Below are positions 58,034 to 64,000 of a stretch of 64,000 bases of DNA, in pieces. The stretch lies in the NCBI GenBank assembly GCA_022695795.1, contig MU404065.1, forward strand, positions 1 through 64,000, given 5' to 3'. Below the pieces are notes generated by a model. The model worked only from the letters and a program-made list of their open reading frames with translations, searched no databases and was not told the DNA's origin. Source of the DNA: Biscogniauxia marginata. Taxonomy: Eukaryota > Ascomycota > Sordariomycetes > Xylariales > Xylariaceae. Numbering within the stretch: the first letter of the stretch is position 1; the number at the start of each line of letters is the position of its first letter. Position numbers and translations under genes: made by a program.

Positions 58034-59247
58034 CGGCTCAACGGCTCAACGGTGCATTAAAATAAATGAACTCAGGGGGACTTATGGTGGCTGCTTTTTT
58101 TGCTGGTACAGCATGTGAATAACTAAAGAATAGCGGAGTATTATAGGCCGGCAATAAGTGAATGGTTGCTAGGTGATTTGGCAGTGGCTACCTAGTTGTA
58201 CCTAGGCCTAGGTGTAAAGCATATATATCTAAAAAAGTTGATTGTTTCCCAGCGGGTCCCGGAGACAATGGCACTCAGTTTGTGTAGTGGTGTGAGGCCA
58301 TGGAATTCAACATTCCCATGATGGGACTCAGGGGGCGCTCCCATCCATCATGGATGGTATCTAATAGGTGGACCTCTCTTAAGGGTTTCCTGGTCTTCGC
58401 GCGGCCAGGCGACCTGAGAGGTGGTAAATACATCGAGCGTCTGGAAGTGAGGTTGAGGGTAACCCCGATTTTTTTTCTTAATTTCTTTATTTGAGACGTC
58501 TACTGTTCGAGTCTCCTACTGTGCGCTTTTCTCTTCTCTTTTTTTTTTCTAATCGATTTTCTCCCCCTCCCCCCCTTACGATCATAAGTGCTCTCATTTT
58601 TAATTGTGTTCTTAGAAGTTTATAAACATCAGCTAATCTTGTAAGCTCAAGCAAGGTAGGTAAAAATAATGACGAGGTTTAATTCTTACAAATGAGGCAT
58701 CTTCTTTCTCTCTCTTCCCCCTTTCCTCTCCCACATATACTTTCCTTCTCTCTATCTTGTCATCCCTCTAAAAATGGCTTCTATAAAGATTCTTAGTTTA
58801 ATTCCTCATATATAAACGTAGATGGAAATTTTGTTTAGTCTCTCTTAATAGTTAATTTTTATTTCAACTTCGGTTGCCCCTAGATTTCTTGCGATAAGTA
58901 TCCGTAGTTGAAATGGTTATTTAACCAACGCCAAAAAGTACTTTACTACCTACACTCTAGTTATTCCATACTAATGTTTGGCTCTATTGCAAATAATATG
59001 CGTGAAGTTTTAAATGCGCTGTTGGTCAAGCTACCTACTTGCTACCCATTCACCACTCACACTTCCAAAACATCTCTGCGGCAACAAGCAATTCAAGCCC
59101 ACGTTGATTTACACACGTACTAGGTACTTCAACAAAAGTGCAAATTCAATTCACTTCAACTGGCCTTCCGCTTTCATAGCCGCAAAAGATCATCTACGCC
59201 TTGTTCCCCTTTACCTCATTCCCGACGCCACCATCACCACCACCGAT
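58034..59247. other. Intergenic, T-rich; no supported gene
   Basis: About 1.2 kb with pyrimidine-rich and AT-rich sequence. It holds the Moco sulfurase 3' region and probably the promoter of the zinc-knuckle gene. CCTAGG words appear near 58190-58212. Confidence 0.55.
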
Positions 59248-60855
59248 ATGAGAACCCAGAAGGCCTTGAAAAAGGCTGCTTGGAGTCTTAATGGACTTAA
59301 ATTTGAGTCCAGAGTACCTCTATTCGAAGAACCCAATGACGCCTACACAGCCCTTGTTGGCCCGACGGAGCCCGAACTTCCTCTTCGTGAAGTAATCTCT
59401 CTTATGAAGACGAAATTCACCAAGCTACTAGAAGTTTGCATACAATATGACGATGTGTACCGTCGTCTTCGTGGTAATCATGCCTTTTGGTATTTGATTT
59501 TTTCCGCGTGGGACGCCGACTACCTATTCCAACCTACCGGCATCGACCATCTTGTCTCCCTCTTTGTTGGTGCACGCCGACGTTTCCTGGCCCAGCTTGA
59601 CGAGAACCTTGACGACAGTAACGATGGCAAGGAAAATGATGACGATGACGACGATGACGAAGAGGACGACGAGGATGAGGACGACAATGACTACGACGAA
59701 AGCCTGACAGATACAGATTTGATCAAGGTACTTGATCAATACATCTCCATAGTCGACGAGGTCTCCACTGCGAGAACTACACGAGGCATACGCAGCCTGA
59801 GCGCGCCGAGAGATCTTGACATCGCTCAAAGACTCGCAGGCACTAATTTGGGGTCGATTGTATGGCCTCCTGGACACTTTGTTCCTCTCGACATTGCCAT
59901 CATGAGCGAGAAAGTGATTAGAAAGGAGGTCTTCGGTATCACGCCTCGCAATCGCGGACTTGAGGATGAACTTTGCTTCCCCCACGATCAGTATGTATTT
60001 CAAAAGTTAAAATCCTTCCCCCTTTTTGTCCCGTCTTGTGCCGTCTTGTGAAACGAGAATTTCCTTGTCGGGACCATCTGAGAACATTTCGCTCCCGAGA
60101 CATGCGTTACTGGAAAGAGTAGCTCTTAACTCATGTTTTTAACCAGGGACCAACCCACAGAGGCCCGCAAGTACCTTAGCTGGCTCTCTTTGACCGAAAA
60201 GGAGTCCAACTCCAACTGTGCCCTGTTCCTGGCACCCATCGCCTTTCTCGACCACAAGAAACGACAGGAGTGGTACGAGCCCACCGGACACCAGTCGCGG
60301 CGATACGCGACAATCCACGAGTTCCTGGACTATGCCCACGCCGAATTCGAGAAGACCGGCACCGACTACAAGAAGCAGGCCATCTGCCTCCTCACACCGT
60401 GGTTCTTCGATGTCGAGTATCCCGCCCGGAGAGCGCTTCAGATAAACGAGACGGCCCCGGTCGCGTGGCAGAAGTCTTGCTACCGCGCGGGAATGATGCT
60501 GTCCCTGAACAAGCTCAAGCTCGTAAACCAGCGCTGGACCTACCGGCTCGTCCTGTTCAAGCCCGGCCGGCCTACGTACGCCACAGCGGCGGAGCCCTCG
60601 GATCGGAAGAAGAAGCAGGAAGAGTGGGTGGTAAAGCTGCTGGATCTCGTCGACGCGCGGTTCGACGTCGAGGCCGGCTGGACCGACGGAGCCGCCGAGA
60701 ACCACGAGAAGCCGCCTCCCGGCCGCGGCGTCGGCGCCGACTCGGTGGAGTCGTCGTGCGAGATCATCACGGAGATCATGACCGGCGCGGCTCAGCTGCC
60801 CACCACCGCGAAGAAGTTCAAGGGGAGGCACTTCACAGTGCTTCACAGATACTAG
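59248..60855 (+). CDS. Hypothetical protein with acidic tract, followed by frame-shifted zinc knuckles
   Basis: Two exons, 59248-59990 and 60147-60855, joined by a 156-base intron with a canonical GTATGT donor and a CTTAAC branch; 483 residues up to TAG. Start at MRTQKALKKAAW; the frame is open further upstream. Residues 118-151 are almost all Asp/Glu with some Asn/Ser. Elsewhere it resembles no family I know: LKFESRVPLFEEPNDAY, FWYLIFSAWDADYLF, then in exon 2 EARKYLSWLSLTEKES, DHKKRQEWYEPTG and VAWQKSCYRAGMMLSLNKLK. Exon 2 is GC-rich with strong third-position bias, so it is probably coding. Directly past the stop, in the +1 frame, lie two CCHC zinc knuckles (60869-60976), which suggests that the true protein continues through an unrecognised splice or that the gene is frame-shifted. 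A gag-like or RNA-binding origin is possible but unproven. Confidence 0.65.
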
Positions 60856-61045
60856 AGGGGGCGCCGTATGCCGAATTTGCAATACCGAAGGTCACAAAGC
60901 CCCCGAATGCCCCGAAAAGGATCGGTCCAAGGTCTGCCACTGTTGCAAGCAGAAGGGCCACGTCAAGGCCAGCTGTCCAGTCGCTAATCGCAATGGTCCC
61001 CCTGTCGCCGGTACTTGCGGAGGAAATAGGTACCACCCCATGTAG
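60848..61045 (+). other. Two CCHC zinc knuckles in a frame not joined to the upstream ORF
   Basis: Reading from 60848 gives DTRGGAVCRICNTEGHKAPE, then a second knuckle starting VCHCCKQKGHVKAS, and ending at TAG 61043-61045. Both fit C-x2-C-x4-H-x4-C. No ATG opens this frame. The frame is +1 relative to the ORF ending at 60855. A candidate intron 60756-60855 (GTGCGA ... CACTAG, 100 bases) would join the two in phase and skip the stop, but its branch site is weak. Alternatively one base was lost or gained. The knuckles are probably the C terminus of the gene at 59248. Confidence 0.7.
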
Positions 61046-62027
61046 GAATAGTCGGCAAGTTCTCGAGAGCCGAGAACTCTAACTAATCAAGAACTCGCGT
61101 TGCACTGTATTAATCGTCACGTTTTTCTCCCCTCGCGCTTCTTCCTGATAGAAGGGGGCCTCATGTGTCGTTGAATGTGAGTCTGTCTATCTTCGCACTA
61201 GCCGTCGTGATCACGCGTCCCAGTATTGGAAATTATGCCTCATAAATATGTCAAGGCACGCTGTCACATTCAAACTGAAAAAATTGTATTGTTCCAGGAG
61301 CGTTGGTTATGAGCCCTTTGTGGGAAGAATGTGTTCTATCGTAGGGATGAAGTTGGTCTTGTCGACGATAGATGTATGCAAAGCATGTTATTTGATTGGT
61401 TGGAAGCCATACCATCTTTAGGTAGATATGGCCTGATATGTGCATCTCAACGTAAAGTGTTTGCATTAATGCCGACCCACTGGAGTGGGGTTACTACTTA
61501 GCCTGCCAGCCTACCAAGGGCCATTGACATAAAATTTGCGCACTTTTTAGCTGTGATTTGCACCACATGTGCGCAAATATTTTTAGTCCAATCATCGGCG
61601 TCTTTTGACCACGGAGAATTTATCCCGCCGAAATTTAGCTGGGTCCCGTCGCTGTGATCCGTGCTTCCGAAGCCCATAAATGACCGAGGCCTTTAGAGCC
61701 AAATCCCCAACTCACAAGTATCTTCTCCAACAACATGTCGGCACGCCTTATTAATCGCGAAGGCCCCGATGCTCTTGCGATTTCGCTCTCTTGTCGCCCT
61801 ACCCCTCAGCTCTCATACCCACATTGAAAATGACTCCCCGCAAGGGCTTCGCTGCTATCCGGTCTGGTGAAGCCAAGTTCTGCTTCTGCCAGGCCTTTGG
61901 GTCTCTCTCCATGATGAGCGTCGCCCCAGCTTTCATGACCTCGATCTGGAAAGCCCGCACTTGATGCTCCATGCGGCCGCTCGTCATATTTGACCCTTCA
62001 AATCTCTCTCATCAGTAGCTAATCAAG
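61046..62027. other. Intergenic, no supported gene
   Basis: About 1 kb. A CATAAAT-type word at 61676 and a short frame starting at about 61736 (30 codons, ending at a TGA near 61829) look like a small expressed unit but cannot be supported. Confidence 0.4.
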
Positions 62028-62255
62028 ATGTCGGTCAATTTGATACTGGTATGCGTTTCCCGATTTCGCATGCATCGCAGCTCACTCACTGATAAAGTGT
62101 CTTCCCAGACGACCGCGCCAACCCTCGAGACTTCTTGGCCTCTACCGCAGCCAGAACTATGCTGCTCTCTCACACTAGACCATACCTTCGAGCCCCATGA
62201 TCGCCGCTTCATGGATCCTCCATATCCTATCCCTGTCGTCCTGGGCAGGACGTAA
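62028..62255 (+). other. Possible small gene, 55 or 75 residues
   Basis: ATG at 62028 opens a frame to TAA at 62253. An internal 60-base segment (62049-62108) has a GTATGC donor and CCCAG acceptor, and is in phase with no stop, so the product is 75 residues unspliced or 55 spliced. The protein is Pro/Leu/His-rich and unrecognised. It ends inside the first copy of the repeated motif at 62236. Low support. Confidence 0.25.
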
Positions 62256-63060
62256 AAAGGCCCTCGGCGTCGTGGAGTACATGGTGCACTCCCGACATAG
62301 TCGGGTCCTCGGCATGACCCGGATCGAATCGATAAGACCCGGATCGAGTTGATAGACCTGGATGGAACTGATCGATAAAGAAAAAAAGGCCTGCGGGTGG
62401 CCATGGAGATTCTAGATCCTCGCATGATGCCCTTTGGTCCTGGGCAGGACGCGATGATAAAAGGCCCTGACTAGGCGTTTGCGTTTCGCAAACCCACGGC
62501 TGCATGGATTTGCATGACTTGAACGAATCTCGGAAAGGTTTTTTCTTCTTCACCGCATAGGAGGCATAGAAAAAAATTTCATAGAGAGGCATTAGAAGCA
62601 ACTTATGGTTGGCATTTCTTGCGTCACGCACGGTAGGTCTATGTTCTTCTCGCCCTGCCTTATGAACCTATGAGCTTACGCGCTTTCGCTTCACACAGGT
62701 ATACGACCTTCAGGATCTTGCGTTCGAGAGCATTCACGATCGAAACGGTAGTATCGATGATAATGAACGAGATGCTTTACCTCTAGCTGGAGATTGGCAC
62801 GGTTAGACTTTCGTTTTCCGTCTTCATGAACGAGAAACCTCAATCTTGCATCACGGCGGCACGGTAAAGCTCTCATTTCGAAATGAGCAAGGAAGGCGTC
62901 AAGGGCGCAGTGTTTTCTCCGAGGCTTGGTCTACTCTTGTGCGCCAATGAATGTGAGTTACAGGTCAGAGACGAATCATGTTCAACTCAGCTAATGCGCC
63001 GCCCTAGTCAACGGAGACATCTACCACGGCTGTCGTCCTGGGCATGACGATAAACGGCTC
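62236..63060. repeat. Dispersed short repeat, three copies
   Basis: Three copies of a motif near TCCTGGGCAGGACG followed within a few bases by ATAAAAGGCCC-like sequence: about 62236-62266, 62435-62466 and 63031-63059. The second carries a short insertion (CGATG) and the third has ATGACG instead of AGGACG. A shorter look-alike (TCCTCGGCATGACC) lies at about 62308. Nothing else in the window explains them. Confidence 0.6.
62699..62950 (+). pseudogene. Probable gene relic with one in-frame stop
   Basis: An 84-codon reading with the look of real protein (VYDLQDLAFESIHDRNG, then ERDALPLAGDWHG) meets TAG at 62804-62806 and continues (TFVFRLHERETSILHHGGTV, SEAWSTLVRQ) to TGA at 62948. Past a possible intron (GTGAGT at about 62952, CCCTAG at 63007), a further coding-like stretch reads NGDIYHGCRPGHDDKRLRHF to about 63096. 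No family is recognised. Confidence 0.4.
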
Positions 63061-63099
63061 AGACATTTCTGGATGGCGTTCTATCCAGAGATTTGATGA

Positions 63100-64000
63100 A
63101 TGGAGGCTCACAGTGATTCTGGAGCCCCATAAGATACTTAGGCGGTACGAGGCCGGAGAACCAGACGAGATTGCGAACTCATAATAGTTCGGAACAGGCT
63201 GTAGGTTCTAACACTCGCATTGTCTCCACGATACTTTAAAATGAAGTTCGTGGGACCACATTGTGGTAACCTCCAATGGAGGTGTAGTTTTGGCGATCGA
63301 ACTGAACAACAACCAAGGCGCACCGTCAATCTTCGACAGCGTCTTGTCGGGCGATGCTATGAGTCACGGTTGAGGTGGGATCCAGACTCACTTCGAAGCG
63401 GCTCAAGGTAGTCGTCAGTGCCACCATTGCTCGGGTTCTTTCTGAAGGAGATAAGCGCGATAGTAAGGGCATTATGCCGGAGGAGAGAGGACGACATCCC
63501 CAAACCGTCAGTGGGGGGCTCAACCGGAGATCGAGAATTTCTCCCTTTCCTCTCTTTTCAGTTCGTGGCAGAAGCAACTTTGCTCCGGAGCCAGCGTCTC
63601 GGACTCGGCCGAGGAGAACCCATGCCTGCGGTTGACAAATTATTCTGCAACATTATTGCGGATTTTGTTTTCTTCGCGGCTCGTCTTCCACGGAAGGGGG
63701 ATGAGTTGAGAAAAGACAAACCACCCGGAAACCGCGGGAAAGAGTTTGGTGTGTTAGGGAAAAAGGTCCATCCATTGGTGATGTGTACCTGGGGCTGGGC
63801 TGGTCGCGTCTCTCTGCAGACAGTGTTTCCCGGCGACAGCTGTGTCTTCGGGCATGGTTTCGCCGGCCTGTCTCAAAGGCCCCCGGCTCGATCGCAACAA
63901 AACTGTCAATCCGGGATTTTTTTTGTCCCCCGTTCTTGTTCACCTCGCGGGGGAAACCAAAATTTTTTTTCTTAAAGGGGGCAGATAAAAGGAGGAATTT
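63100..64000. other. Right flank, no supported gene
   Basis: Open stretches on both strands overlap (63375-63975 plus, 63326-63943 minus) and none looks like a known protein. The last 100 bases are rich in T, A and G homopolymers, like the window's first 120, so this may be a contig end. Confidence 0.45.

Noticed and set aside
60139..60882. 247-codon minus-strand frame
   Set aside because: Shadow of the GC-rich second exon of the zinc-knuckle gene; no domain.

Overview
The window reads as nuclear DNA of a filamentous ascomycete, most likely a Sordariomycete. The evidence is short introns (about 50-90 bases) with GTRNGT-type donors and CTNAC-type branch points, a full set of conserved fungal housekeeping genes, an alternative oxidase of the Neurospora aod-1 type, fungal regulators (CRZ1, palF/RIM8), and intergenic DNA full of CCTAGGTA / AGTAGGTAGG words. 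I saw no tRNA, rRNA, CRISPR array or intact mobile element. All exon models are mine, built from reading frames, splice signals and remembered family conservation; no search was run.

Layout. 0-8 kb: a calcineurin-responsive zinc-finger factor (CRZ1) and mitochondrial alternative oxidase, both on the minus strand. 11-30 kb is gene-dense: eIF3j/HCR1, MDM31, PNO1/DIM2, a RAD60/ESC2-like SUMO-like-domain protein, LSM6, a SAM methyltransferase with an 11-base micro-exon, a CAP59/CMT1-type mannosyltransferase, a PXMP4-type peroxisomal membrane protein, and a RING-type protein. 30-47 kb is looser and accessory-like: a second RING-type protein sharing an unusual tail motif with the first, an intronless GT4 glycosyltransferase, a broken DapA-family gene, an amino-acid permease convergent with a cupin gene, a three-exon HINT3-like HIT hydrolase, and a hypothetical ORF. 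48-58 kb: palF/RIM8, CDC6, and molybdenum cofactor sulfurase, which is best explained with a GC-AG intron. 58-64 kb: a protein with an acidic tract whose CCHC zinc knuckles lie in another frame just past a stop codon, then repeat-bearing, gene-relic-like DNA.

The genes form no operon-like pathway. Loose themes are stress and pH signalling (CRZ1, palF), translation and ribosome biogenesis (eIF3j, PNO1), RNA metabolism (LSM6), genome maintenance and replication (RAD60-like, CDC6) and organelle biology (AOX, MDM31, PXMP4). The divergent pairs MDM31/PNO1, RAD60-like/LSM6 and CDC6/Moco sulfurase probably share promoter regions.

The most promising unexplained items are the shared RING-plus-tail zinc architecture of the two RING proteins, the split zinc-knuckle gene near 60 kb, and the repeat-bearing relic region at 62-63 kb. 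I found nothing I can honestly call a demonstrated new system.
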